Assembly: GCA_040755195.1 (NCBI GenBank)
Contig: JBFMBL010000035.1
Span: forward strand, 1 to 27,652
Length of the DNA stretch: 27,652 nucleotides
Reading direction: 5' to 3'
Source of the DNA: SURF-55 sp040755195
GTDB taxonomy: Bacteria; Bacillota; Desulfotomaculia; Desulfotomaculales; Ammonificaceae
In this document: positions 1 to 7,863 of the stretch, piece after piece
How positions within the stretch are numbered: position 1 is the stretch's first letter
How the letters are laid out: every line of letters starts with the position of its first letter
Position numbers and translations under genes: made by a program
Notes under the pieces: model-generated
The model's input: only the letters and a program-made list of their open reading frames with translations
Database searches by the model: none
Told to the model about the DNA's origin: nothing

Positions 1-1594
1 AGCTTATATGCTCGATCGCCAACTGGCAGCAGTCAAGCCGGTCGATGACGTCCCAGGCCTGCTGCAGTTCATAGAGGTCGCGTGCAACCAAATACCGCAA
101 CTGGTCGCGCCGGAGCCGGTTGATCCGCTTCCGGGCGATGTCGAGGTAGGGCTCGCTCACGGAAAAGTGTCTTACCCGACCGCCGCAGTAATCCTCCATC
201 ACGTTCTGCATGTGCTCTTCCATGTCCTTCGGGAGGACGCCCATCACCGGCTTACCGTTGGTGTAAAACTCCTGCTTGCCCCAGCGCACGAGCGGCGCGA
301 AAGCCGCCTCCTCGAGCCGGTCGATTTCCTTGGCGTCTATCTCAGCCAGCCCGTTGCCGGTTTCTTCAACCCACCGGACCATGTTCCTGCCGGCGATGCG
401 CCCGCAGGTCCAGGATCCGGAAATAAACCGTGAGGGCGCCTGCCCCAGGGCCTCACCGCTGGCGAAAAGACCGGGAATAGTAGTCATCCTGGTGGTGCCG
501 ATACTCCAGGCGCCGCAGCAGGCCGCGTGCGCTCCCACGAGGAAGGGCGAGTCCCCCTCGATCTCCACCGGGTCCTTGGCCGGGTCGATGTCGTGCGCCC
601 CCCAGTACAGGACCGTCGTCGGCGACATGTCGAGGTACTGCTCCCGCAGTCCCGCCACCTTTTCCGGGTCGCCCTTGGTGGTGTCCATGAATATGGGCCC
701 CCGCCCCGCGGCGATCTCCCGGTAGCACGCCCAGACCCGGACCGGCGTCGGCGCGGTGTGCCCGCCCATCCGGACGTACTCCTCTTTCTCCAGCATGAAA
801 ACCTCTCCCAGGGCGTTGACCATCGGCGCGTTGGCGCCTATGGCCATGGTCCCGCCGGGGGCGTAAGTGTCCTTGACCCTTACCGGTATCATCCGTGTAT
901 CGAAGCCGGTCATCTCGGCACCGGCCCGCTTCATCATCGCGTACCCCGCGCCGGTGTTAAAAGGCACCGACCAGATGCGGTGGTGGGCGTCGCCGCTGCA
1001 GCGCGGCCGCCAGATGCCCGCCGCGCCGCCGGTGGCCATCAGCACCGCCTTGGCCCGTACCACGTAAAACCGGCCGTCGCGGCTGCCGAAACCCACGGCG
1101 CCGGCGCAACGGCCGTCCTTTTTCAACAGTTCCGTCACGTAGACCCAGTTGATGATCCGGGCGCCGGCCTTCTCGGCCATCTTGGCGGTTATCGGCTTCA
1201 GAAACCGCCCGTTGACCTCGATGTTCCACTTCCCGCGCGCCAGGTAACGCCCGTCCACGTCCTTTTTGATCGGCAGACCTTCCTTTTCTATAAGGGCCAC
1301 CGTCTCGTTCAACTCACGCCCGACGCTCAGCAGGATATCCTCCCGCACCGGCGCGCCGCAGAGGTCGTAGCGGACGTAAGCCACCCAGTCTTCCGGCGTG
1401 CCCTGGTTGATATAGGCGTTCAACGCGTTCTGCCCCGCCGCCAAAGAGCCGCTGTGCCGGATGTTCGCCCGCTCCAGTATGGTGATCCTGAGATCCGGAC
1501 CGCCCACCTGCCGCGCCTCCCATGCCGCCAGGCAGCCGGCGGTCCCGCCGCCGATGATCAGAATATCGGTATCGATGTTGACCCTTTCCCTCAC
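1..1594 (-). CDS. AprA-family flavoprotein (adenylylsulfate reductase alpha-like), partial
   Basis: An uninterrupted frame runs from a GTG start (an in-frame TAA lies just upstream) to the left edge, so the C-terminus is missing; 531 codons are present, against roughly 610-660 aa for AprA. Residues 8-22 (TDILIIGGGTAGCLA) form the FAD-binding Rossmann motif; SGSLAAGQNALN, MATGGAAGIWRPR and GRGPIFMDT fit the fumarate reductase/AprA flavoprotein fold and follow the AprA domain order. Family members transfer two electrons between FAD and a small oxyanion substrate, APS/sulfite in true AprA. The segment around MIPVRVKDTYAPGG differs from what I recall of classical AprA, so a paralogue with another substrate is possible. 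In sulfate reducers aprB normally precedes aprA; here the upstream neighbour is a divergent unknown gene, so an Fe-S partner, if any, lies beyond the edge. Family assignment is good, substrate uncertain. Confidence 0.8.
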   Translation of the reverse strand, partial: MRERVNIDTDILIIGGGTAGCLAAWEARQVGGPDLRITILERANIRHSGSLAAGQNALNAYINQGTPEDWVAYVRYDLCGAPVREDILLSVGRELNETVALIEKEGLPIKKDVDGRYLARGKWNIEVNGRFLKPITAKMAEKAGARIINWVYVTELLKKDGRCAGAVGFGSRDGRFYVVRAKAVLMATGGAAGIWRPRCSGDAHHRIWSVPFNTGAGYAMMKRAGAEMTGFDTRMIPVRVKDTYAPGGTMAIGANAPMVNALGEVFMLEKEEYVRMGGHTAPTPVRVWACYREIAAGRGPIFMDTTKGDPEKVAGLREQYLDMSPTTVLYWGAHDIDPAKDPVEIEGDSPFLVGAHAACCGAWSIGTTRMTTIPGLFASGEALGQAPSRFISGSWTCGRIAGRNMVRWVEETGNGLAEIDAKEIDRLEEAAFAPLVRWGKQEFYTNGKPVMGVLPKDMEEHMQNVMEDYCGGRVRHFSVSEPYLDIARKRINRLRRDQLRYLVARDLYELQQAWDVIDRLDCCQLAIEHIS

Positions 1595-1861
1595 TTATGG
1601 GCCACCCCCGCTCCAAATAACCTACGGTTAAAAACTAACCGATAAACAACCCGACAGCAACAAATTCCACCTCAAGGAGCAAAATCCTCCTCCTAACGGC
1701 GCCATTTAACCACTTAAAAGTTTCCGCCGGGCACCATCGCGCCGAAGTAATTATTTCAAACCGTTCTAATGTTTTTGTAGGAATGTGACGAATACGCTTT
1801 ATAGGAGGCTGCTGCAAAACTTTAAAAGAAAGCCTATTTTGATTTCTGGGGTGATAATACA
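1595..1861. other. Divergent intergenic region
   Basis: This 267-bp spacer separates the AprA-like gene from the divergent plus-strand gene and so should hold both promoters, but I could not fix convincing -35/-10 pairs. Near its right end, 1804-1820 carries GGAGGCTGCTGCAAAAC, a 17-mer that recurs in near-identical form at 7662 (an end of a MITE-like element) and at 26294. The short minus-strand ORF here has no family features and is not called. Confidence 0.5.
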
Positions 1862-2548
1862 GTGTTATCCTGGGAGTGGGACGAGTACCCGCAATCGCAC
1901 GAACTGCTGGAAAACGTCCGGGCAGGTTACGAAAACCACGTGGAGCGCGTAAGCAGAGTCATCGATCTGGAGTGCAGGCCCGATTCGCAGCAGCCGTTAG
2001 CCTACCGTATAGGTTTTGCCGCCTCCCTGCTGTTAATCAGATCGACACACCTCCTCTGGGGGTTCTTCACCGTGCTCAATTCCGGCAATCCCATCTGCGC
2101 AGCCCTGGCGGCAAAGTCGCAGATGGAAGCGACGGGCTCCATGTTTTATCTGTATCAGGAACTCCTCCGCTACTATGAAGGTCAACGGGAAAGACAGGAC
2201 GATATCATCGGAAAACTTTCGAGAACAAGCACCAATGATCTGGTCTGCGTCGTGGACGCCTGGATAACCAGCCGGGGCGAAGCAACCGCGGGGAAATCCT
2301 TCCGGGAAACCCATCAGTGGCTGTCGGCGTTCTACCAGCCCTATCAGGGCGCACCGACACCGGGCGACGACGGCGCCCTGAGTCTGATAATCGATACGGA
2401 CATCGAAGATACGTTCCTGGCAAGCTTCGTTAAGGGCCTCGCCGCAAGCGCGTCTTACATAATCCATTTCTTCGACGCCATAGCGGCGCTGATCCAGGAA
2501 CACGAACACGTCTATATCCTGGCGGAAGAACCGAAGATGGTGTTGTAG
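1862..2548 (+). CDS. Hypothetical protein, 228 aa
   Basis: The gene starts with GTG preceded by a GGGGTGAT ribosome binding site about 6 nt upstream and encodes a mostly helical, soluble-looking protein without a signal peptide. The middle (about residues 50-110) is rich in hydrophobic helix with aromatic residues (LLWGFFTVLNSG, MFYLYQELLRYY); a second hydrophobic helix lies near residues 190-215. The arrangement loosely recalls HEPN/DUF5677-type helical proteins, but I do not recognise a signature and assign no function. It is the only complete gene of clear quality on the plus strand, so it is transcribed alone. Codon use and GC resemble the neighbours and the frame is clean, which supports a real gene. 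Confidence 0.7.
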   Translation: MLSWEWDEYPQSHELLENVRAGYENHVERVSRVIDLECRPDSQQPLAYRIGFAASLLLIRSTHLLWGFFTVLNSGNPICAALAAKSQMEATGSMFYLYQELLRYYEGQRERQDDIIGKLSRTSTNDLVCVVDAWITSRGEATAGKSFRETHQWLSAFYQPYQGAPTPGDDGALSLIIDTDIEDTFLASFVKGLAASASYIIHFFDAIAALIQEHEHVYILAEEPKMVL

Positions 2549-2566
2549 GAAGCATCCTTTTATTAC

Positions 2567-2595
2567 TTGCCTGCCACCTTGCGAAAATATATAAT
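2567..2595 (+). promoter_or_regulatory. Sigma-A-type promoter candidate
   Basis: TTGCCT (2567-2572) is separated by exactly 17 nt from a perfect TATAAT (2590-2595), a textbook housekeeping promoter facing right. It is followed by GGAAGGTGAT (2611-2620) and a possible TTG start at 2621. The ORF there (first residues ALSNLVEIDLQLIYC) soon runs antisense into the 3' end of the DUF1284 gene, so the transcript may encode a short peptide, be a gene remnant, or act as an antisense RNA. Confidence 0.5.
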
Positions 2596-2705
2596 CAGAT
2601 TAACAGCAATTGGAAGGTGATTGGCGCTGTCCAATTTGGTAGAGATCGATTTGCAACTGATATACTGCCGCAATATGGAACGAGTCACCGATCTGATTGA
2701 ATACG

Positions 2706-3328
2706 TTACAACACCCCGAGGTTTTTCTTCCTCTCAACGCAGGTCTTTTCCCACTCGCAGCCGTCGCAGAAGGGTACAAACCACTCTTTCGGAGTTGCGG
2801 CGACACGGGCCTTCATGTCCTGCCAGAGCACCGTGTTCCCCGGTGATACGCCGAGGTGGACGGTCGCCTTTGCGTCAAGNNNNNNNNNNNNNNNNNNNNN
2901 NNNNNNNNNNNNNNNNNNNNNNNNNNNNNNNNNNNNNNNNNNNNNNNNNNNNNNNNNNNNNNNNNNNNNNNNNNNNNNNACTCGCAGCCGTCGCAGAAGG
3001 GTACAAACCACTCTTTCGGAGTTGCGGCGACACGGGCCTTCATGTCCTGCCAGAGCACCGTGTTCCCCGGTGATACGCCGAGGTGGACGGTCGCCTTTGC
3101 GTCAAGCTGCCTGATGTTCGCGTCCGCGTCCGGCGTGTGGGCGCATTGTCCGTCCTTTAGTTCGGAGCACGCGCGGCAGACATCATCCGCGCCTTCTATC
3201 ACTTCTATCGTGTCGCCTTTTTCGGCTTTACCGAGCACTTCTTCCAGGTTATCGATGAACTCACGATTGTACCCCTCGCCGCGGAAAAAGTGCAGGCAAA
3301 CCAGGTGGTGCCCGCGCAGTCTGATCAT
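2706..3328 (-). CDS. DUF1284 family protein, split by an artefactual assembly gap
   Basis: The N-terminus MIRLRGHHLVCLHFFRGEGY is the hallmark of DUF1284 proteins, whose function is unknown. The start at 3328 follows AGGAG. The frame enters the N run, but the 127 bp on each side (2753-2879 and 2980-3106) are identical. If these are merged and 2880-3106 removed, the frame continues exactly in register to a stop at 2706 and gives 131 aa, near the usual family length. The joined protein has Cys residues in VCRAC, GQC and CDGCEWEKTC, which could bind a metal or Fe-S cluster (inference). As deposited the gene looks like two fragments; I regard it as one intact gene. Confidence 0.85.
2880..2979. 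other. Scaffold gap of 100 N flanked by an identical 127-bp overlap
   Basis: Exactly 100 N lie between two identical 127-bp blocks (2753-2879 and 2980-3106). A 127-bp terminal overlap is what a de Bruijn assembler run with k=127 leaves at unresolved contig ends, and 100 N is a standard placeholder. Collapsing the duplicate restores a full DUF1284 frame, so the real sequence is probably continuous. Confidence 0.9.
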
Positions 3329-3383
3329 TCAAATCACTCCTGAAAATCGTTCTGCGTTAATGACTCGTTGGGTCACAACTTCG

Positions 3384-3406
3384 GGGTCCGTTCTACGTTC
3401 TACGTT
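3384..3406. repeat. Heptamer repeat (GTTCTAC type)
   Basis: GGGTCCGTTC followed by two GTTCTAC-type heptamers lies between the DUF1284 start and the lgt stop. The same 10-mer leads into repeats at 4844 and 9228, so it looks like a fixed entry sequence of these arrays. The remaining spacer to 3527 shows no gene. Confidence 0.7.
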
Positions 3407-3527
3407 AGGAAGTATGAGGCAAGGTATTCTCAGCGTTTGATTTTTATCCCTTCGCGCCGATGCGGGTAAAACAGGCATTCACTACTCCTTATTTAATGTA
3501 AAATATCTGAGGGTTAGGTTCCGGCTC

Positions 3528-4271
3528 TCAGGAGCGGTCCCGCAGGTTCCATAACCTGACCAGCAAAATGATCAAGGCGCTGCCCGCCACCAAGAGGCTT
3601 ACCGCCTGGCCCAGGGTCAGGTAGGCGCCTGCCGGCGGTGAGACGCGCACAAAATCGATCCCGAACCGGTAAACCCCGTAAAGCGTCAGATAAAGCAAGG
3701 CCAGTTGGCCGGGAAAACGCTTCCGCCCGCGCATGAGCCAGAGCGCCAAAAAGATAAGCGCCCCGATAAACATGGAATAAAGTTGCGTAGGGTGTCTGGG
3801 AACCTCGTCAGCAGTAAAAACCATCGCCCAGGGCACACTGGTGGGTATACCGTAACAGCAACCGTTGAGAAAGCACCCGATGCGGGCGAAGGGATAACCC
3901 ACCGCCAGACCGAGGGCGACGATGTCGGCCACCTCCCCGAATCGCATGCCCTTCAAGCGGCTGTATAATATCACAACCGGAAGTTCGGCGATCAGCGCGC
4001 CGTAATACGAAAGCCCGCCGTCCCAGACCTTAAGTATGGACAAGGGGTCTGAAGCGTAGCTGGGCCACTCGATCATTACATATGCCAGACGGCTGCTGAT
4101 AACCCCGCCGACCACCAGGATAAGCGCAAGATTAAAGATATGATCGGTGTCAAGTCCCCGTCTCGCCGCCTCGCGTTCCATCACCGTCAGACCGACCAGG
4201 ACGGCGACGGCGAGCATAACGCCGTAACTGTGGATCGGGTAACCGCCTATATGAAATAAAATGGGCCACAC
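3528..4271 (-). CDS. lgt: Prolipoprotein diacylglyceryl transferase
   Basis: Lgt transfers a diacylglyceryl group from phosphatidylglycerol to the lipobox cysteine of prolipoproteins in the cytoplasmic membrane. The 247-aa protein begins MWPILFHIGGYPIHSYG, typical of Lgt, and has about seven hydrophobic segments. The family signature appears as ARIGCFLNGCCYG (about residues 128-140), followed by HPTQLYS and the C-terminal YGVYRFGIDFVR, matching the conserved H, R and Y positions. GTG is used as start, with AAAGGAGA about a dozen bases upstream. It follows mogA by 28 bp and is probably co-transcribed with it. Length is slightly short but within the family range. Confidence 0.95.
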   Translation of the reverse strand: MWPILFHIGGYPIHSYGVMLAVAVLVGLTVMEREAARRGLDTDHIFNLALILVVGGVISSRLAYVMIEWPSYASDPLSILKVWDGGLSYYGALIAELPVVILYSRLKGMRFGEVADIVALGLAVGYPFARIGCFLNGCCYGIPTSVPWAMVFTADEVPRHPTQLYSMFIGALIFLALWLMRGRKRFPGQLALLYLTLYGVYRFGIDFVRVSPPAGAYLTLGQAVSLLVAGSALIILLVRLWNLRDRS

Positions 4272-4299
4272 GTTTGATTCTTTTCTCCTTTAAGGTTCC

Positions 4300-4788
4300 T
4301 CATGGTTTTCCACATTCGCCGGCCCGGCCGGTCAGGATTGCCAGGCCGTGTCCCAAAACCGGTAAAATTACCGGAAGGCATTCCCGCACGCCCCTCTGGC
4401 TGCCGGGAAGGTTAACAATGAGGGTTTTGCCCCTGACGCCGGCCACAGCGCGGCTAAGGATTGCGCGCGCCGAAAATTTGCGGGTTTCAAGCCGCATCGC
4501 CTCCGCCAGCCCGGGCACCTCCCGCTCGATTACCGCCAGGGTAGCCTCGGGGGTGTTGTCCCGGGGACCAAGCCCGGTTCCGCCCGTGGTCAGGATCAGT
4601 TCCATCCCCGCTTTAGTCAATTCCAGCAAGGCGTTTGTTATTTCCCCGGGATCGTCGCTGACGGTGCGGGTCTCTTCCACCTTCAGTCCTTCGGCCGCCA
4701 GCATATCCTTGATCATTTGCCCGCTTGTGTCCTCACGCTCACCCCGCGCGCCCTTGTCACTGACGGTAACCACCGCCACCCGGTACAT
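4300..4788 (-). CDS. mogA: Molybdopterin adenylyltransferase (MogA/MoaB family)
   Basis: MogA/MoaB-type enzymes adenylylate molybdopterin, preparing it for metal insertion by MoeA. The protein has TVSDKGARGEREDTSG near the N-terminus, LILTTGGTGLGPRDNTPEA in the middle (MPT-binding loop with conserved Asp) and LIVNLPGSQRGVRE further on. I chose the ATG at 4788 because GGAGGTG lies directly upstream; the frame is open for 13 more codons but these lack a ribosome site. This gives 162 aa, typical for the family. It sits just before lgt and after moaC, separated from the latter by a heptamer repeat array, and belongs to the cofactor cluster that would serve the nearby formate dehydrogenase. Confidence 0.93.
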   Translation of the reverse strand: MYRVAVVTVSDKGARGEREDTSGQMIKDMLAAEGLKVEETRTVSDDPGEITNALLELTKAGMELILTTGGTGLGPRDNTPEATLAVIEREVPGLAEAMRLETRKFSARAILSRAVAGVRGKTLIVNLPGSQRGVRECLPVILPVLGHGLAILTGRAGECGKP

Positions 4789-4843
4789 AAATACACCTCC
4801 GGTTTGAAAGTTCAAAGTCAGGCTCAAGCTGAATAGACTCTGG

Positions 4844-5020
4844 GGGTCCGTTCTACGTTCTACGTTCTACGTTCTACGTTCTACGTTCAAGGTTAGTAGT
4901 CAGTAGTCCGGACTGAGGACTGAGGACTAAGGACTGAGGACTTTCTTTCCTTCATCCTTCCGCCTTCATCCTTCCGCCTTCATCCTTCATCCTTTTCTTA
5001 TTACCCGCGACTCGGGACTT
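4844..5020. repeat. Compound heptamer repeat array between moaC and mogA
   Basis: Three heptamer families adjoin here: GTTCTAC about five times after GGGTCCGTTC; TAGTCAG/GGACTGA units that face each other across a GTCCGGAC centre and can fold into a hairpin; and CCTTCAT/CCTTCCG units about six times (to 4995). The last portion (GCGACTCGGGACTT) ends 6 nt from the moaC stop codon. The strict 7-nt period holds although the words change. Confidence 0.9.
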
Positions 5021-5026
5021 GCCTTC

Positions 5027-5497
5027 TTACCTCTCAAAAACGCCGCTTTTGCCGCCGCTCTTGTAGACCAGGCAGATCTCCTCTATTGAAGCTTCCCTTT
5101 CCACCGCTTTCACCATATCATAGAGGGCGAGCGCGGAACCCGCCACCGCCGTCATGGCTTCCATCTCCACCCCTGTCCTGTCCACGGCTTTTACCCGGGC
5201 CTTTATTTCCACCCGGCTTTTTTCCTCATTTAAAATAAAGTCTATTTCCACCCCGCTGACCCTGACCGGATGACAGAGCGGGATGAGACGCGGCGTTTCC
5301 TTGGCCGCCATGATCCCGGCAATCCGCGCAACGGCCAGGACGTCTCCCTTGGGAAGTTCCCCGGCGGAGATCAGACGGAGCGTTTCGGGTTTCACACGCA
5401 AGGCGCCTTGCGCGACCGCTTCCCGCAAAGTTTCCGGTTTTTCGGCGACCTCGACCATCCGCGCCTTCCCTTCGGCGTCGATATGGGTCAACTCCAT
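5027..5497 (-). CDS. moaC: Cyclic pyranopterin monophosphate synthase MoaC
   Basis: MoaC, with MoaA, converts GTP to cyclic pyranopterin monophosphate, the first molybdenum cofactor intermediate, in the cytoplasm. All family motifs are visible in 156 aa: THIDAEGKARMVEV at the N-terminus, IAGIMAAKETPRLIPLCHPV (about residues 60-79, catalytic pocket), DRTGVEMEAMTAV (about 126-138) and YDMVKAVER. The start ATG follows a G-rich ribosome site. The adjacent moeA-type gene is separated by a 198-bp spacer carrying heptamer repeats. No moaA, moaD or moaE is present in the window, so the remaining pathway genes must be elsewhere. Confidence 0.96.
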   Translation of the reverse strand: MELTHIDAEGKARMVEVAEKPETLREAVAQGALRVKPETLRLISAGELPKGDVLAVARIAGIMAAKETPRLIPLCHPVRVSGVEIDFILNEEKSRVEIKARVKAVDRTGVEMEAMTAVAGSALALYDMVKAVEREASIEEICLVYKSGGKSGVFER

Positions 5498-5555
5498 TTT
5501 TTTACCCCCCCCATATTACGTCCAACGTGCAAGCTCCAAAAGATGGACCTTTGGC

Positions 5556-5692
5556 TGCGTTCTGCGTTCTGCGTTCTGCGCCTAACACCGCGCTATTAAA
5601 CCGTACACGCAACTCAGACTGCATTTTACTCTCTCCGGACATAGGATTTATTTTCGCGGCTCGTGACTTACAACTCACAACTCGCAACTTTT
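5556..5692. repeat. Heptamer repeats between moeA-PBP and moaC
   Basis: TGCGTTC is repeated three times plus a partial copy (5556-5580). A second group with CAACTCA/CAACTCG/CAACTTT and CGTGACT words (about 5660-5692) reaches to within a few bases of the moeA-PBP stop codon. The spacer holds no other gene. Confidence 0.8.
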
Positions 5693-5695
5693 ATC

Positions 5696-7621
5696 CTACC
5701 CCTGAGTGTAAAGAACCTTCCCGCAGTCACGCAAGTCGTATCCCCCGCGGGCAAGCACTGTCGCTTGAAACTCCGGGTCGGCCAGAACCGACCGCAGCCT
5801 CTCTCCGACCTTGCCCTCCCAGTACTCTCGCAGGATGCACAGGTCGTACCGCTCTTCGGCCACGGGAATAAAATCGAGACCCAGCGCCACCGCGGCCGCC
5901 CTAATCCCCAGCCCTGTATCCGCGGTGCCGCCCGCAACCGCCGCCGCCACGGCCAGGTGGGTGTACTCCTCACGGGCGTACCCCGCAACCCGCCGCACAT
6001 CTATTCCCAAACGCTGGAGGTTGAAGTCCAGCAGCACCCGGGTGCCGGCTCCACGCTGCCGGTTGACAAACCGCACGTCTTCCCTGGCCAGGTCCGCGAA
6101 GTCCCGCACCCCCTTCGGGTTCCCGGGAACGACGATAAAACCCTGCTCCCGGTACGAAAGGTTGACCAGTGCCACAGGAACGCCCTCCAAATACCGTTGA
6201 ACATACGAAATATTATAATCCCCGGTCGTCTCGTCAAGCAGGTGTGTTCCGGCAACGTGGGCCTCTCCGCGTCTTAAGGCGAGCAGCCCGCCCAAACTGC
6301 CGACGTGCGCGGAAGAAAGCGAAGCCTCGGGATATTTCAAACGAAGGAAGTTGGCGATGATGTCGAGGGCAAGATCGTGACTGCCGATAACCACCACCGT
6401 GTCCAAAATCTCCTGCCGGTTCCTTAAAAGCTCTATTATTTGTTCGCTCCCGGCGTCAAAACCCTCAGAAAAGCGCGGCACCCTAAGGATGCCGTCGGCG
6501 CGTACAAGCGTGAGCAGGCGCCCGGCGCCGCGGCCGAGGGGCGTGGCAACAACAGCAGAGCCGATCCTGCCGAGTTTTACCCTGACGAACTCTTCAACCC
6601 CGGCGGGCGACACGACCCGGCGCGAAAGCACGGCCTTTATCTTCTCCCGCTCCGGAGGAACGCGCCCCTGTTTGGTCATGATCACCGGCCTGGCGAAAAG
6701 CTCCGCGTTCAACACCGCGGAAACGGGATAACCCGGAATCCCCAGGTAAGGCTTCTTCCCTACCGCCCCCAGCACCACCGGTTTTCCCGGTTTAATGGCC
6801 ACGCCGTGAGCGTATAGACTCCCCAACTCCCGGACTACGGAAGCCGAAAAGTCCTCCCTGCCGGCCGAAGCACCAGCGTTCAAAACAACTACGTCGCATT
6901 CAGCCGCCGCCCGGGTCACGGCTTCCTTCAACGCCGCAAAGTCATCCGGCACAATTCCGTAGCGCACCGGAATGCCGCCCCACTCGCGCACCATCTCCCC
7001 CAGCATTGCCGAATTAAACTCCACGATATCTCCCGGCTTGAGCAAGGTCCCGGGCTCCACCACTTCGGTACCGGTGGGAATGACGGCCACCCGTGGCTGC
7101 GGGTGAACCGCCACCGTACCCGCGCCCCCGGCCAGCATCGCCCCCACGTCGACCGGGCGGATAAGGTGGTTTGCGGGCAGGAGCATCTCGGTGGCCACCA
7201 CGTCCTCCCCCATGACCCGGACGTTCTGATAGGGAAAAACCGCCGCCGTGATTTCTATGAGACCGGGTTTCACTTCGTGCGTATCTTCGATCATTATAAC
7301 GGCGTCGCATCCCTCCGGAAGCACGTCACCCGTATCCACGGGCAGCGCCTCCCCCCCCACCTGCAAAAACATGGGGTTCTGCTCGGCGGCCCCGAAGGTC
7401 TTCCGGGCGCTCACCGCAAAACCGTCCATCGCCGCGGCGTGAAAATGAGGGTGTGAGATAGCGGCAAATACCGGCGCCGCCGTGACCCTCCCGCATGATT
7501 CCTTCACCGGGATCTCCTCCGCCGGGCCGAAATCAAGCGCCCCCAGGTCCCGCAAAAAATTCAGGTAGCCTGACTGCGCCTCTTCCAGCGGCCTTTCTTC
7601 AAGATATATTTCCCGCTTCAA
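5696..7621 (-). CDS. moeA: MoeA fused to a periplasmic-binding-protein-like domain
   Basis: The N-terminal two thirds is MoeA, which inserts molybdate (or tungstate) into adenylylated molybdopterin: HFHAAAMDGFAV, GCDAVIMIEDT, VIPTGTEVVEPG, NAGASAGREDFSA and KPGKPVVLG...GIPGYPVSAVLNAELF are conserved MoeA blocks. From about residue 405 a PBP-like domain follows (VVIGSHDLALDIIANFL, HVGSLGGLLALRRGEAHVAG, FVNRQRGAGTRVLLD), a fusion known for some MoeA proteins and thought to sense or bind an oxyanion or cofactor. The true start is probably TTG at 7621 because GGAGG lies 7 nt upstream, giving 641 aa; the longer open frame upstream runs into a repeat element. A second, unfused MoeA lies next to it, which suggests specialised metal insertion, for example Mo versus W (inference). 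Confidence 0.93.
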   Translation of the reverse strand: MKREIYLEERPLEEAQSGYLNFLRDLGALDFGPAEEIPVKESCGRVTAAPVFAAISHPHFHAAAMDGFAVSARKTFGAAEQNPMFLQVGGEALPVDTGDVLPEGCDAVIMIEDTHEVKPGLIEITAAVFPYQNVRVMGEDVVATEMLLPANHLIRPVDVGAMLAGGAGTVAVHPQPRVAVIPTGTEVVEPGTLLKPGDIVEFNSAMLGEMVREWGGIPVRYGIVPDDFAALKEAVTRAAAECDVVVLNAGASAGREDFSASVVRELGSLYAHGVAIKPGKPVVLGAVGKKPYLGIPGYPVSAVLNAELFARPVIMTKQGRVPPEREKIKAVLSRRVVSPAGVEEFVRVKLGRIGSAVVATPLGRGAGRLLTLVRADGILRVPRFSEGFDAGSEQIIELLRNRQEILDTVVVIGSHDLALDIIANFLRLKYPEASLSSAHVGSLGGLLALRRGEAHVAGTHLLDETTGDYNISYVQRYLEGVPVALVNLSYREQGFIVVPGNPKGVRDFADLAREDVRFVNRQRGAGTRVLLDFNLQRLGIDVRRVAGYAREEYTHLAVAAAVAGGTADTGLGIRAAAVALGLDFIPVAEERYDLCILREYWEGKVGERLRSVLADPEFQATVLARGGYDLRDCGKVLYTQG

Positions 7622-7639
7622 TTTTAACCTCCGTCGTAA

Positions 7640-7661
7640 AGGTCCGACGTCTAACGTCCGA
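7640..7661. repeat. Short heptamer repeat flanking the MITE-like element
   Basis: GGTCCGACGTCTAACGTCCG contains GTCCGAC, GTCTAAC and GTCCGAG in 7-nt phase. It abuts the left end of the 7662-7863 element, and matching GTCCAAC words resume on its right side, as if the element had inserted into a heptamer array. Confidence 0.6.
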
Positions 7662-7863
7662 GGAGGCCGTTGCAAAACGGCGCCTGGCTTTGTCAGGCTT
7701 GCCATCCGGTGCTCACGTACCTCCATGTACGCTCCGCGCCGGATGTCTTCGCCTTCCGCGCCATGCTTGTTTTTCGCGGCCTCCGGGGCACTTACTTATT
7801 TACACCCGCCGAAAGCCGCCAGGTGGTTTTTCTACCGAATTTATTTGTTTTGCAACACTCTCC
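7662..7863. mobile_element. MITE-like repeat with 17-bp terminal inverted repeats
   Basis: GGAGGCCGTTGCAAAAC (7662-7678) and GTTTTGCAACACTCTCC (7847-7863) are inverted copies matching at 14 of 17 positions and bound a 202-bp non-coding segment. Inside, CATCCGG and CCGGATG arms (about 7703-7743) enclose a nested CGTAC/GTACG hairpin; the core 7712-7735 matches 13514-13537 at all but one base. CCGAG occurs at both outer ends and might be a target duplication. No transposase is encoded. Copies of the terminal 17-mer also lie at 1804-1820 and 26294-26310. Confidence 0.6.

Noticed and set aside
527..1645. Long plus-strand open frame of 372 codons
   Set aside because: It is antisense to the AprA-like gene, its translation is low-complexity and Arg/Pro/His-rich, and it has no family motif; GC-rich codons of the real gene keep the opposite strand open.
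1635..1817. Minus-strand ORF of 60 codons in the divergent spacer
   Set aside because: No family features, and its start overlaps the 17-mer repeat; the likely promoter region of two divergent genes.
2753..3106. Biological direct repeat of 127 bp
   Set aside because: The copies are perfectly identical, abut a 100-N gap and have the length of a common assembly k-mer; collapsing them repairs a gene.
4844..5000. CRISPR array
   Set aside because: Repeat units are 7 nt with no spacers of regular length and no cas genes nearby.
7622..7726. N-terminal extension of the MoeA-PBP protein to 676 aa
   Set aside because: The extension is encoded by the MITE-like element and heptamer repeats, whereas TTG 7621 has a good GGAGG ribosome site.
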